Shown here: positions 28,015-36,232 of the stretch, in pieces | Layout: every line of letters starts with the position of its first letter | Position numbering within the stretch: the stretch's first letter is position 1 | Origin: JAOUEA01 sp963719165 | GTDB taxonomy: Bacteria > Actinomycetota > UBA4738 > HRBIN12 | Length of the DNA stretch: 64,000 nt | Direction of reading: 5' to 3' | Assembly (NCBI GenBank): GCA_963719165.1 | Contig: CAVRAV010000001.1 | Coordinates: 1,240,001 to 1,304,000 of the forward strand | Program-made: the position numbers and the translations under genes | Notes under the pieces: generated by a model | Database searches by the model: none | Told to the model about the DNA's origin: nothing | The model's input: only the letters and a program-made list of their open reading frames with translations

Positions 28015-28899
28015 TCAGGCGGCGGGGAACGGCTCGAGGCCGGCCCGGCGCCTGAGCTCGACCACGACCGGCGATGGCGTGGTCTCGCACCCCATCCGGA
28101 ACCCGTAACGCTCGCCGTGACAGTCGCTCCCCCCCGTGGGCACGAGCTCGAGGCGCTCGGCCATCGCCCGGTAGTGCCCGCGTTGCTCGGGGTTCTGGTC
28201 GGGGTGATCGACCTCCAAGCCGGCCATGCCGGCCTCGGCCATCTGCTCGATCAATCCGTCGGGCACGGAGCCTTGCCCCTTCCACATCCCGGGATGAGCC
28301 AGGACGCAGGCCCCCCCGGCCCGGCGGATGAGCGCCACCGCCCGGACCGGATCGAGCGCGTGCTTGGGCACGTACGCGACGCCGTCGTCGCTGATGAATC
28401 GGTCGAACGCTTCTTTCTCCGTGTCGACGATCCCCGCCTCCACCATGGCCTTGGCGACATGCGGCCGGGCGATCACGCCCCCCCCGGCGAGCTCGTCGAC
28501 GCGCGCGAACGAGACGTCGTAGCCCAGCTCCTGGAGCTTCTCGACCATCATCTCGCCGCGCCGCAGCCGCGTGTCCGTGAGCCGTCGAAGCTCCGTTCGA
28601 AGCTCGGCGTTGGCGGGGTCGATCCAGTACGCCAGGACGTGCAGGCTCGCCCCATCGTGCTCCGCCGAGAACTCGATGCCGGGCACGATCTCCAACGGGA
28701 GGGCCTCCGCGGCGGCCGACGCCTCCGCGAGCCCCTCGGTGGTGTCGTGATCCGTCACCGCGATGCCGTCGAGGCCGCGTTCGGAGGCCATCGCCACGTT
28801 CTGCGCGATCGTCGCGGTGCCGTCGGAGTGCGTGCTGTGGGTGTGGAGGTCGTAGCCGCTCACGGGGCAAGGGTGGCAGACGGGCCCTGAGGACGTCAT
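28015..28899 (-). CDS. PHP domain metal-dependent phosphoesterase
   Basis: Predicted phosphoesterase of 294 aa, of the type that removes phosphate from nucleoside 3',5'-bisphosphates or acts as a 5'-3' RNase (YciV-like). Metal motifs DLHTHSTHSDGT, TDHDT, GIEFS and TGGSDCHG are all present. A GTG at 28863 would give a shorter start VSGYDLHTH closer to the usual family N-terminus; the ATG at 28899 adds 12 residues. It is the first gene of a leftward run ending with the NDH-2-like gene. Confidence 0.9.
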   Translation of the reverse strand: MTSSGPVCHPCPVSGYDLHTHSTHSDGTATIAQNVAMASERGLDGIAVTDHDTTEGLAEASAAAEALPLEIVPGIEFSAEHDGASLHVLAYWIDPANAELRTELRRLTDTRLRRGEMMVEKLQELGYDVSFARVDELAGGGVIARPHVAKAMVEAGIVDTEKEAFDRFISDDGVAYVPKHALDPVRAVALIRRAGGACVLAHPGMWKGQGSVPDGLIEQMAEAGMAGLEVDHPDQNPEQRGHYRAMAERLELVPTGGSDCHGERYGFRMGCETTPSPVVVELRRRAGLEPFPAA

Positions 28900-28968
28900 C
28901 CGCCGCCTGGTTCCGACCGCCCTCGGAACGGTCGATCTCCTTCGCGGTGAGAGGAGATGCCGATGGCT

Positions 28969-29790
28969 TCAGGCGTTCCCGCGCGCGGCCAGGCGCCCCG
29001 CGCCCATGTCACGGGAGAGACCTCGGGCCGTCTCCTTCACGGCCGATACCAACCCTGCGGCCGGCCCGTCCGGCATGAGCCGCTCCACGGACCCGACCAC
29101 CCCGATGGCCCCCGCCGGATCGCCCAGGTGATCGAACACCGTGGCCGCGATCTCGGCCTCTCCCACGACCGCCTCCTGATCCTCGAGGGCGACGCCGGAG
29201 GCCACGATCTCTTCGAGGACGCCCACCAGCTGCTCGGCATCGATCACCGTGCGCCCCGTCAACGCGGTCAGGGGTTCGGCCATCAGGCCTGCGCGCGTCT
29301 CGGGCGGCAGGTACGCGACGATGGTCTTGCCCAGCGCGCACGCGTGCCACGGGATCGACGCCCCGACCTCGAGGATCTGCACCGAGTTGTCCGGACGGAA
29401 GACGTGGTGGACGATCAGGACGTTGGTGCCGTTCATCACGCCGACGCGGACCGACTGCCCGACGCGCGAGGCGAGCGCGTCGGCCCACAAGAGCGAACGC
29501 CCGCGCAGCTCGTGGTTGTCGAGGAAGGCGTTCCCGAGTTGCAGCATGGCGGCGCCCAGCCGGTATTTCCCCGTGTCGGCGTCCTGCTCAACGAACTCCT
29601 GCTGTTCGAGGGTCCGCAGCAGCCCGTAGCAGGTGCCTTTGGCCAGGCCCAGCCGTTCGGCGATCTCGGTGACCCCCAGGCGGGAGGAGCCCGACCCCAG
29701 GGCCTTGAGGATGCGCGCGGCGCGCTCGACCGACTGGATGCTTCCGCGCCGCTCGCCCGTGGTACTCACGACGGTGCCGTTCCGCTCCAT
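28969..29790 (-). CDS. IclR family transcriptional regulator (GylR-like)
   Basis: Regulator of 273 aa with an N-terminal winged helix (SIQSVERAARILKAL, then LGVTEIAERLGLAKGTCYGLLRTL) and a C-terminal IclR effector domain (VGASIPWHACALGKTIVAYL, RTVIDAEQL). GylR of Streptomyces, an IclR member, represses the glycerol operon. The gene stands next to the glycerol/dihydroxyacetone cluster on the opposite strand, so control of that cluster is likely, probably through the palindrome at 30595-30611. The effector, perhaps glycerol-3-phosphate, is inferred from the family. Confidence 0.88.
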   Translation of the reverse strand: MERNGTVVSTTGERRGSIQSVERAARILKALGSGSSRLGVTEIAERLGLAKGTCYGLLRTLEQQEFVEQDADTGKYRLGAAMLQLGNAFLDNHELRGRSLLWADALASRVGQSVRVGVMNGTNVLIVHHVFRPDNSVQILEVGASIPWHACALGKTIVAYLPPETRAGLMAEPLTALTGRTVIDAEQLVGVLEEIVASGVALEDQEAVVGEAEIAATVFDHLGDPAGAIGVVGSVERLMPDGPAAGLVSAVKETARGLSRDMGAGRLAARGNA

Positions 29791-29848
29791 GACCGCCGGA
29801 GCCTACCCCGGGGCCACGACGTAACCGGGCAGGACCGGCGGCTCCGGC

Positions 29849-30523
29849 TCATCGGCCCGTCCCGTCGGCCGCCTTGGCGAGCGCGAGGAACAGCAGCGCC
29901 ATCGACGTGGCGCCCGGGTCCTGATGCCCGACGCTGCGGGACCCGAGATAGGAGGCGCGGCCCTTGCGTGCCTGCATGGGAACCGTCGCGCGCATCCCCT
30001 CTCGCGCGGCCGTCGCGGCCTCGGATAGCGCCGCTGCGAGCGCGCCACCGGAGCGCAGGCACCGCTCGAGGCCGTCCAGCGCCGGCCCGTATGAGTCCAC
30101 CATCGTCTTGTCGCCTTCAACCGCCGCACCCAGCGACTGCACGGCGTTCAGGCCGGCGCGCAGGGCCGCGAGCAGAGCCTCGGGATCGATCCGCTCCTGG
30201 GTCCCTGCCGCCGCGCCGGCCTGACGGTACATGGTGCCGAACAACGGACCGGCGGCACCGCCCACGCGGTAGACGAGCGTCGTTCCGACGCGCTCGAGCA
30301 TCTCGCCGGGACTCGAGGCGTCCGACGCCTCGATATCGGTGAGCGCCGCGCTGAACCCGCGCTCCATGTTGATCCCGTGGTCGGCGTCGCCGATGGCGGC
30401 GTCGAGCTGGGTGAGATAGTCCCGGCTCGCGGCCATCTCGGCCGCGGAGACCTTGATCCACCGCCCGATGAGTCCGACGTCGACGACCGGCTCGCCATGC
30501 TCACGGTCTCGTCCCTCGCCCAC
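29849..30523 (-). CDS. Dihydroxyacetone kinase subunit DhaL (minus-strand paralogue)
   Basis: ADP-binding subunit of PTS-type dihydroxyacetone kinase, 224 aa from GTG 30523, chosen because GGAGGG lies 7 bases upstream; a TTG at 30529 is too close to it. The magnesium/ADP motif LDAAIGDADHGINMERG and the downstream ARKGRASYLGSRSVGHQDPGA are intact. It is one of two dhaL genes in this cluster; the other is at 32569-33204 on the plus strand, next to dhaK. This copy is separated from its partner gene and transcribed the other way, which suggests a second role or a different DhaK partner. Confidence 0.9.
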   Translation of the reverse strand: MGEGRDREHGEPVVDVGLIGRWIKVSAAEMAASRDYLTQLDAAIGDADHGINMERGFSAALTDIEASDASSPGEMLERVGTTLVYRVGGAAGPLFGTMYRQAGAAAGTQERIDPEALLAALRAGLNAVQSLGAAVEGDKTMVDSYGPALDGLERCLRSGGALAAALSEAATAAREGMRATVPMQARKGRASYLGSRSVGHQDPGATSMALLFLALAKAADGTGR

Positions 30524-30594
30524 GGGCAAACCCTCCGGTTCGGACGCCGCCCTGTCAACCCATCCACGCCCCGGCCATGACTAGCGTCCATATC

Positions 30595-30682
30595 GTTCGA
30601 TGATGTCGAACAAGATACGGCATCGCCATCTCGTCCTCGTGTTCGATGAGGTATTGACAACCTGCGACGAACGCACTTTGCT
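30595..30682 (+). promoter_or_regulatory. Glycerol cluster promoter and likely IclR operator
   Basis: In the 206-bp divergent spacer, a 6-bp-arm palindrome GTTCGA-TGATG-TCGAAC (30595-30611) is a good candidate IclR-type operator. A second half-site GTTCGATGA starts at 30641. A promoter with -35 TTGACA (30654-30659), a 17-base spacer and a -10-like TTTGCT (30677-30682) follows, directed to glpF. The half-site lies 4 bases before the -35 and would let a repressor block it. Confidence 0.6.
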
Positions 30683-30729
30683 GAAATCCGACGGGTGTCC
30701 GCAGGGAGGAGCCCGAAGGAACGAGGGGG

Positions 30730-31458
30730 GTGGTCGCCGAGATGTTCCTCGGAGAAGTGGTCGGCACCGCGGTGCTGGTCTTGCTGGGCGACGGCGTCGT
30801 CGCCGGGGTCTTGCTCAACAAGTCCAAGGCACAGAACGCCGGATGGGTCGTCATCACCTGGGCGTGGGGCATGGCCGTGACGATGGGCGTGCTCGCGAGC
30901 ATCGCCGTCAGCGGCGGCGTTGCGCACTTGAACCCGGCCGTCACGCTCGGCCTCGCGGCCATCGGGGCCTTCAAGTGGGCCGACGTGCCGCAGGTGATCG
31001 CCGGCGAGTTCATCGGCGCGTTCATCGGCGCCACGCTGGTGTGGCTCGCCTACCTCGCCCACTGGGGCGAGACCGAAGACCCGGGCCTGAAGCTCGCCGT
31101 GTTCAGCACGGGGCCGGCGATCCGCAACACGGCAGCCAACCTGATCACCGAGATCATCGGAACGGCGATGCTGCTGCTGGGGATCCTCGCGATCGGGCAG
31201 ACGACCGCGTTCGCATCCCTCGGCGCCTTCTTCGTCGGCCTCCTGGTGCTGGTGATCGGCATGTCCCTCGGTGGACCCACCGGTTACGCCATCAACCCCG
31301 CACGCGACCTCGGCCCGCGCATCATGCACTTCATCCTGCCGATCCCAGGCAAGGGGGGCTCGGACTGGACCTACTCGTGGATCCCGGTCGTCGGGCCCAT
31401 CATCGGCGGCGTCATCGGGGCGTTCCTCGCGAAGTGGGTCTTCGACCTGAAGTTCTGA
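30730..31458 (+). CDS. glpF: Glycerol facilitator (aquaglyceroporin)
   Basis: Membrane channel of 242 aa from GTG 30730 (ATG 30742 is an alternative). Six membrane helices are predicted. Both NPA half-helices are present, HLNPAVT at 66-72 and INPARDLGPR at 188-197; the Asp after NPAR is the mark of glycerol-conducting members. It opens the rightward cluster and would admit glycerol and possibly dihydroxyacetone. Placement before dhaK and glpK supports this. Confidence 0.93.
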   Translation: MVAEMFLGEVVGTAVLVLLGDGVVAGVLLNKSKAQNAGWVVITWAWGMAVTMGVLASIAVSGGVAHLNPAVTLGLAAIGAFKWADVPQVIAGEFIGAFIGATLVWLAYLAHWGETEDPGLKLAVFSTGPAIRNTAANLITEIIGTAMLLLGILAIGQTTAFASLGAFFVGLLVLVIGMSLGGPTGYAINPARDLGPRIMHFILPIPGKGGSDWTYSWIPVVGPIIGGVIGAFLAKWVFDLKF

Positions 31459-31531
31459 TCGTTCCGGCGCTGGGAGGGCCGCCCGCGGTCCCCCGGCTCC
31501 CGGTTGAGTCTTAGGAGGTGGCGCGCACACG

Positions 31532-32533
31532 ATGAAGAAGCTGATCAACGACCCAGCGAACGTGGTACGTGAGGAGCTCGAGGGGATCGAGGCGGCCCAC
31601 GGGGACCTCGTGAAGGTCCTCTACGACCCGTACGTCATCATGCGCGCCGACGCGCCCGTCAAGGGCAAGGTGGCCCTGATCTCCGGCGGAGGCTCCGGCC
31701 ACGAGCCCATGCACGGGGGGTTCGTGGGCAAAGGCATGCTGGACGCCGCCTGCCCGGGCGAGGTGTTCACGTCTCCTACGCCCGACCAGATGGAGGCCGC
31801 CACCAAGGCCGTCAACGGGGGAGCGGGCGTCATCCACATGGTGAAGAACTACACCGGCGACGTCATGAACTTCGACATGGCGGCCGAGCTCTGCCGGGCC
31901 GAGGGGATCGACGTCGAGTCCGTCTTGGTGGACGACGACGTGGCGGTGCAAGACTCCCTCTACACGGCCGGTCGCCGAGGCGTCGGCGCGACGGTCCTCA
32001 TGGAGAAGATCGCCGGTGCCGCGGCCGAAGAAGGGCGTCCGCTGAAGGAGGTGGCCGACGTCTGCCGCGAGGTGAACGCGAATGCCCGGAGCATGGGGGT
32101 CGCCCTCACGTCGTGCACGGTCCCGGCGGCGGGCAAGCCTACCTTCGAGCTCGGCGACGATGAGATCGAGATGGGCGTGGGGATCCACGGCGAACCCGGT
32201 CGCGAGCGGATGAAGATGACGGGCGCCGCGGAGATCGTCGAGATGATGGCGTCCGCCGTCGCCGACGACCTTTCCTTGGCCAACGGCGATCGTGTCCTCG
32301 CGTTCGTCAACGGACTCGGCGGCACGCCCCTGATCGAGCTGTATGTGGTGTTCAACGAACTGAGCAAGTTCCTGAAGGGTCGCGGGGTGACGATCGGCCG
32401 CAACCTGATCGGGTCCTACATCACGTCGCTCGAGATGGCGGGCTGCTCGATCACCCTGCTGAAGCTGAGCGACGACTTCACTACGCTCTGGGACGCGCCG
32501 GTCAACACCGCCGGACTCCGTTGGGGGGTCTAG
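31532..32533 (+). CDS. dhaK: Dihydroxyacetone kinase subunit DhaK
   Basis: Substrate-binding subunit that holds dihydroxyacetone as a hemiaminal on a histidine. The product is 333 aa with AGGAGGTG upstream. SGGGSGHEPMHGGFVGKGML matches DhaK, and the covalent His is His219 in GVGIHGEPG. The next gene, dhaL, starts 35 bases after its stop. With DhaL-ADP and a phosphorylated DhaM it converts dihydroxyacetone to dihydroxyacetone phosphate from PEP. Confidence 0.96.
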   Translation: MKKLINDPANVVREELEGIEAAHGDLVKVLYDPYVIMRADAPVKGKVALISGGGSGHEPMHGGFVGKGMLDAACPGEVFTSPTPDQMEAATKAVNGGAGVIHMVKNYTGDVMNFDMAAELCRAEGIDVESVLVDDDVAVQDSLYTAGRRGVGATVLMEKIAGAAAEEGRPLKEVADVCREVNANARSMGVALTSCTVPAAGKPTFELGDDEIEMGVGIHGEPGRERMKMTGAAEIVEMMASAVADDLSLANGDRVLAFVNGLGGTPLIELYVVFNELSKFLKGRGVTIGRNLIGSYITSLEMAGCSITLLKLSDDFTTLWDAPVNTAGLRWGV

Positions 32534-32568
32534 CGACGCTCGTCGATGACGGAAAGGGTCGAGCAGCA

Positions 32569-33204
32569 TTGAGCGTCACCTATGCCGACGCGGCGACGTT
32601 CGTACGGACGTACGCCGCCACCGTCGCCGAACACAAGGACGAACTGACGGAGCTCGATTCCGCGATCGGGGACGCCGATCACGGCATCAACATGGACCGG
32701 GGCTTCCAGGCGGTCCTCGTGAAGCTGGACGGCGTCTCCGACGGCGACATCGGCGCACTGTTCAAGACCGTCGGCATGACGCTCGTCTCGACCGTGGGAG
32801 GGGCCGGAGGGCCGCTGTACGGGACCCTGTTCCTGCAGCTGGGCGTGGCCTCGGCGGGCAAGACAGAGTTGTCCGCCGAGGATTGGCTCGGCGCTCTCAC
32901 GGCGGCCGTCGAAGGGGTGCGTGCACGGGGGAAGGCCGAGCCGAACGACAAGACGATGCTGGACGCCCTCATGCCCGCCCGGGCTGCGCTCGCCGAGGCG
33001 ATCGAGGCCGGCGCGTCCTTCCCCGACGCCCTGCGGCGCTCCGCCGCCGCAGGTGAGGAGGGGATGAAGGCCACGATCCCTCTCGTGGCCCGAAAGGGGC
33101 GCGCGAGCTATCTCGGCGAGCGCAGCGCCGGGCACCAAGACCCGGGAGCGACATCGTCGTTCCTGTTACTGAGCACCGTCGCCGACACGTGGGCCGGCGC
33201 CTGA
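32569..33204 (+). CDS. dhaL: Dihydroxyacetone kinase subunit DhaL
   Basis: Carries a non-exchanging ADP that is rephosphorylated by DhaM and passes phosphate to DhaK-bound dihydroxyacetone. The product is 211 aa from a TTG at 32569 with GGAAAGGG upstream; a TTG at 32521 would overlap dhaK. The ADP/Mg motif ELDSAIGDADHGINMDRG and GRASYLGERSAGHQDPGA are intact. It clearly pairs with the adjacent dhaK. The minus-strand DhaL is a paralogue with the same motifs. Confidence 0.93.
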   Translation: MSVTYADAATFVRTYAATVAEHKDELTELDSAIGDADHGINMDRGFQAVLVKLDGVSDGDIGALFKTVGMTLVSTVGGAGGPLYGTLFLQLGVASAGKTELSAEDWLGALTAAVEGVRARGKAEPNDKTMLDALMPARAALAEAIEAGASFPDALRRSAAAGEEGMKATIPLVARKGRASYLGERSAGHQDPGATSSFLLLSTVADTWAGA

Positions 33205-33229
33205 TCCGGTACGGACAAGGGAGGTTGCG

Positions 33230-34726
33230 ATGGCAGACTATGTCGGAGCACTCGATCAAGGGACCACCAGCACGCGATTCATGATCTTCGATCACGCCGG
33301 CTCCGTCGTGGGCGTGGATCAGCGTGAACACGAGCAGATCTTCCCGAAGGCAGGCTGGGTCGAGCACGACCCCCAGGAGGTCTGGACCCGCTCGACCGAG
33401 GTCATCGACGCCGCCCTCAAGAAGACCGGCCTGGCCGCTTCGGATATCGCGGCCGTGGGCATCACGAACCAACGCGAGACCGCCGTGGTGTGGGACCGGA
33501 ACACCGGCGAACCGGTCTATAACGCCCTCGTCTGGCAGGACACGAGGCAGCAGGACATCGTGGACGCCCTGTCGGCCGACGGAGGACAAGACCGATTCCG
33601 CGAGAAGACGGGGCTGCCCCTGGCCACGTACTTCAGCGGCACCAAGGTGCGATGGATCCTCGACAACGTCGAGGGCGCCCGGCAGCGGGCCGATGCGGGC
33701 GATCTGGTGTTCGGCAACATGGACACCTGGTGCATCTGGAACCTCACCGGCGGCACCGACGGCGGGCGTCACGTCACCGACGTGTCCAACGCCAGCCGCA
33801 CGATGCTGATGAACCTGAACACGCTGGATTGGGACGAGGACCTGCTCTCGGCGATCGGCGTGCCGCGCTCGATGCTCCCGGAGATCCGGCCGTCCTCAGA
33901 GGTCTACGGGGAGGCCAAGGGGACCCTGGCGGGCGTGCCCGTGGCCGGGGACCTGGGTGACCAGCAGGCCGCGACCTTCGGACAGGCCGCGTACGACGTG
34001 GGCGACGCCAAGAACACCTACGGCACCGGCAACTTCATGTTGCTGAACACCGGCACGGAGATGGTGCAATCCAAGCATGGCCTGCTCACCACCGTGGGTT
34101 GGAAGCTCGGCGACCAGCCGGCGGTGTACTGCCTGGAAGGGGCCATCGCGATCACGGGATCCCTCGTGCAGTGGCTGCGCGACAACCTGGGGCTCATCGC
34201 CACGTCCGAGGAGGTCGAGACGCTCGCCGCGACCGTCGAGGACAACGGAGGCATCTACTTCGTCCCGGCGTTCTCCGGCCTGTTCGCGCCCTACTGGCGA
34301 GGTGACGCCCGCGGCGCGATCGTGGGCATGACCCGCTACGTCAACAAGGGTCACTTCGCGCGCGCGACCCTCGAGGCCACGGCCTGGCAGACGCGAGAGG
34401 TCCTGGATGCCATGGAGGCGGACTCGGGCGTGAAACTGAACGAGCTGAAGGTCGACGGCGGCATGGTCTACAACGACCTCCTGATGCAATTCCAGGCCGA
34501 CTGCCTGCAGGTGCCGGTGATCCGCCCCAAGGTCGCCGAGACGACCGCCCTCGGTGCGGCGTACGCGGCGGGCCTCGCCGTCGGCTTCTGGGGCTCCTAC
34601 GAAGACCTCCGTCAGAACTGGGGCAAGGACAAGCAGTGGGAGCCGAACATGGACGCCGAGACGGTGGCGGCCGGGTATGCCCAGTGGAAGAAGGCGGTCA
34701 CCCGGACGTTCGACTGGGTGTCCTAG
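33230..34726 (+). CDS. glpK: Glycerol kinase
   Basis: FGGY-family kinase that makes sn-glycerol-3-phosphate. The product is 498 aa, the normal length, beginning ADYVGALDQGTTSTRFMIFDH. The glycerol-binding and signature segments TNQRETAVVWD, GNMDTWCIWNLTGG, and the C-terminal DGGMVYNDLLMQFQAD are present. AGGGAGG lies 5-8 bases upstream of the ATG. It gives the substrate for the downstream GlpA-like flavoprotein. Confidence 0.98.
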   Translation: MADYVGALDQGTTSTRFMIFDHAGSVVGVDQREHEQIFPKAGWVEHDPQEVWTRSTEVIDAALKKTGLAASDIAAVGITNQRETAVVWDRNTGEPVYNALVWQDTRQQDIVDALSADGGQDRFREKTGLPLATYFSGTKVRWILDNVEGARQRADAGDLVFGNMDTWCIWNLTGGTDGGRHVTDVSNASRTMLMNLNTLDWDEDLLSAIGVPRSMLPEIRPSSEVYGEAKGTLAGVPVAGDLGDQQAATFGQAAYDVGDAKNTYGTGNFMLLNTGTEMVQSKHGLLTTVGWKLGDQPAVYCLEGAIAITGSLVQWLRDNLGLIATSEEVETLAATVEDNGGIYFVPAFSGLFAPYWRGDARGAIVGMTRYVNKGHFARATLEATAWQTREVLDAMEADSGVKLNELKVDGGMVYNDLLMQFQADCLQVPVIRPKVAETTALGAAYAAGLAVGFWGSYEDLRQNWGKDKQWEPNMDAETVAAGYAQWKKAVTRTFDWVS

Positions 34727-34744
34727 CCCAAACGAGGAGGCGAG

Positions 34745-35020
34745 ATGGACGAGGATAAGGAGAACGACAAGGAAGAGACGGGCGAGCACGAGCACGCCAC
34801 GCCCCACGAGCACGAAGGTGACTTCGCCGCCGGGCAGGAAGCGGACGATCACGGCGACGAACACCGAGGCTCGTTCGCGACCGGAGAGACCGAAGGCGAA
34901 TCGCCCGAGCTCGGCGCCCCCAAGGGCTTCTTCGCCGAGGGGCAGGCGGAGGACGAGGAGGAAGATCTCGGCCACAAGGGAACGTTCGCCGAGGGGCAGG
35001 GCGAGGAGCACGAGCACTGA
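34745..35020 (+). CDS. Small acidic protein with four GxFAxGx repeats
   Basis: A 91-aa protein, more than a third Asp and Glu, with several His. It has four copies of a seven-residue unit: GDFAAGQ (25-31), GSFATGE (42-48), GFFAEGQ (61-67) and GTFAEGQ (79-85). There are no Cys, signal peptide or membrane helix. Short proteins with repeated GxFxxG units exist in Actinobacteria without known function. AACGAGGAGG precedes its ATG, and it is tightly placed between glpK and the GlpA-like gene, so it belongs to the operon. Metal binding or protein scaffolding is only a guess. Confidence 0.7.
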   Translation: MDEDKENDKEETGEHEHATPHEHEGDFAAGQEADDHGDEHRGSFATGETEGESPELGAPKGFFAEGQAEDEEEDLGHKGTFAEGQGEEHEH

Positions 35021-35047
35021 GCCGCCGCTCGGTGCGATGATGGCCCC

Positions 35048-36232
35048 ATGGCGCGCGTCACGTCCCTTCCCGCGCACGTCCTGATCATCGGGGGTGGCGG
35101 GACCGGCGGGGCGCTCGCGCACGACCTGGCGCTGCGCGGGTTGAGGGTGACGCTCGTCGAGCGGGGCGAGTTCACCTCGGGCACCACGGGTCGCCATCAT
35201 GGGCTGCTGCATAGTGGCGCGCGGTACGCGGTGAACGACCGGGAGTCCGCGGTGGAGTGCATCGAGGAGAACCGTTTGCTGCGCCGCATCGCCCCGGGGT
35301 CGTTCGAGGAGAACGACGGGCTGTTCGTCGCCGTCACGGACGAGGACATGGACTACCTGCCCCAGTTGATGGCTGGGTGCGAGGAGACCGGCATCCCGGC
35401 GCAACGCCTGGGCCCTTCCGAGGCCCTCGCTCTCGAGCCGAACCTCAATCCCTCGCTCAAGGCCGCCGTGCGCGTCCCCGACGCCACGATGGATGCGATG
35501 CGGATGCCGATGCGGTTCTTCGCGACCGCGCGGGCCAACGGGGCGGACCTCCTGAACTTCGTCGAGGTTACCGGCATCCTCACCCAGGGCGCGGCCGTGG
35601 CGGGCGCCTCGGTGCGCGACCACGTCTCGGGCAACGAGACACAGATCCACGCCGACGTGGTGGTCAACGCCACCGGTCCGTGGTCGGAGAAGATCGCGAG
35701 GATGGCCGGGGCGGACGTCCCCGTCCACCCCTCCCCCGGCGTGATGGTTGCGCTGCGTGGGCGCCTGTGCAACATGGTCGTGAACCGCCTGCATCGCTCC
35801 GGCGACGGCGATATCGTGGTGCCCCAGCGCGGGCTCTCGGTGGTGGGCACGAGCTCCTGGGACGTGGATGACCCCGATGAGCTCGACGTGCCGGGCGAGC
35901 ACGTCCGACGGATGATCGAGGAGGGGTCGGCGCTCATCCCCGCGGTGCGCACGGCGCCGCTGCGGGCCGCCTGGTCCGCGGCGCGACCCCTCGTGGGCAG
36001 CACGGGTGACGCCGACTCGGGACGCGAGCTGTCGCGCACGTTCGTTGCGATCGACCACGCCCGGGCCGACGGGGTTGAGGGATTCGTCACCATCACCGGC
36101 GGCAAGGCCACCACGCTTCGCGGGATGGCCGAGCGGTGTGCCGATCTGGTCTGCGCCAAGCTCGGCGTCGACGCCCCGTGCCGGACGCGCGACACGGTCC
36201 TGCTCCCCCACAGCGGGTACTTCGCCGCATGA
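35048..36232 (+). CDS. GlpA-like glycerol-3-phosphate dehydrogenase flavoprotein
   Basis: FAD-dependent oxidoreductase of the DAO/GlpA type, 394 aa. The dinucleotide motif LIIGGGGTGGALAHDLALRG is at the N-terminus, and HHGLLHSGARYAVNDRESA is the GlpA/GlpD substrate segment. It lacks the C-terminal [2Fe-2S] (BFD) domain of the 540-aa E. coli GlpA. Its stop overlaps the sdhB-like start by 4 bp (ATGA). No GlpB or GlpC follows. The SDH-like B, C and D genes instead suggest that this subunit replaces SdhA and feeds electrons from glycerol-3-phosphate through iron-sulfur clusters and cytochrome b to quinone. Confidence 0.85.
   Translation: MARVTSLPAHVLIIGGGGTGGALAHDLALRGLRVTLVERGEFTSGTTGRHHGLLHSGARYAVNDRESAVECIEENRLLRRIAPGSFEENDGLFVAVTDEDMDYLPQLMAGCEETGIPAQRLGPSEALALEPNLNPSLKAAVRVPDATMDAMRMPMRFFATARANGADLLNFVEVTGILTQGAAVAGASVRDHVSGNETQIHADVVVNATGPWSEKIARMAGADVPVHPSPGVMVALRGRLCNMVVNRLHRSGDGDIVVPQRGLSVVGTSSWDVDDPDELDVPGEHVRRMIEEGSALIPAVRTAPLRAAWSAARPLVGSTGDADSGRELSRTFVAIDHARADGVEGFVTITGGKATTLRGMAERCADLVCAKLGVDAPCRTRDTVLLPHSGYFAA

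Noticed and set aside
33896..36211. A 771-aa minus-strand open frame across glpK and the GlpA-like gene
   Set aside because: Antisense to real genes with conserved motifs; the residues are the complement of their codon pattern.
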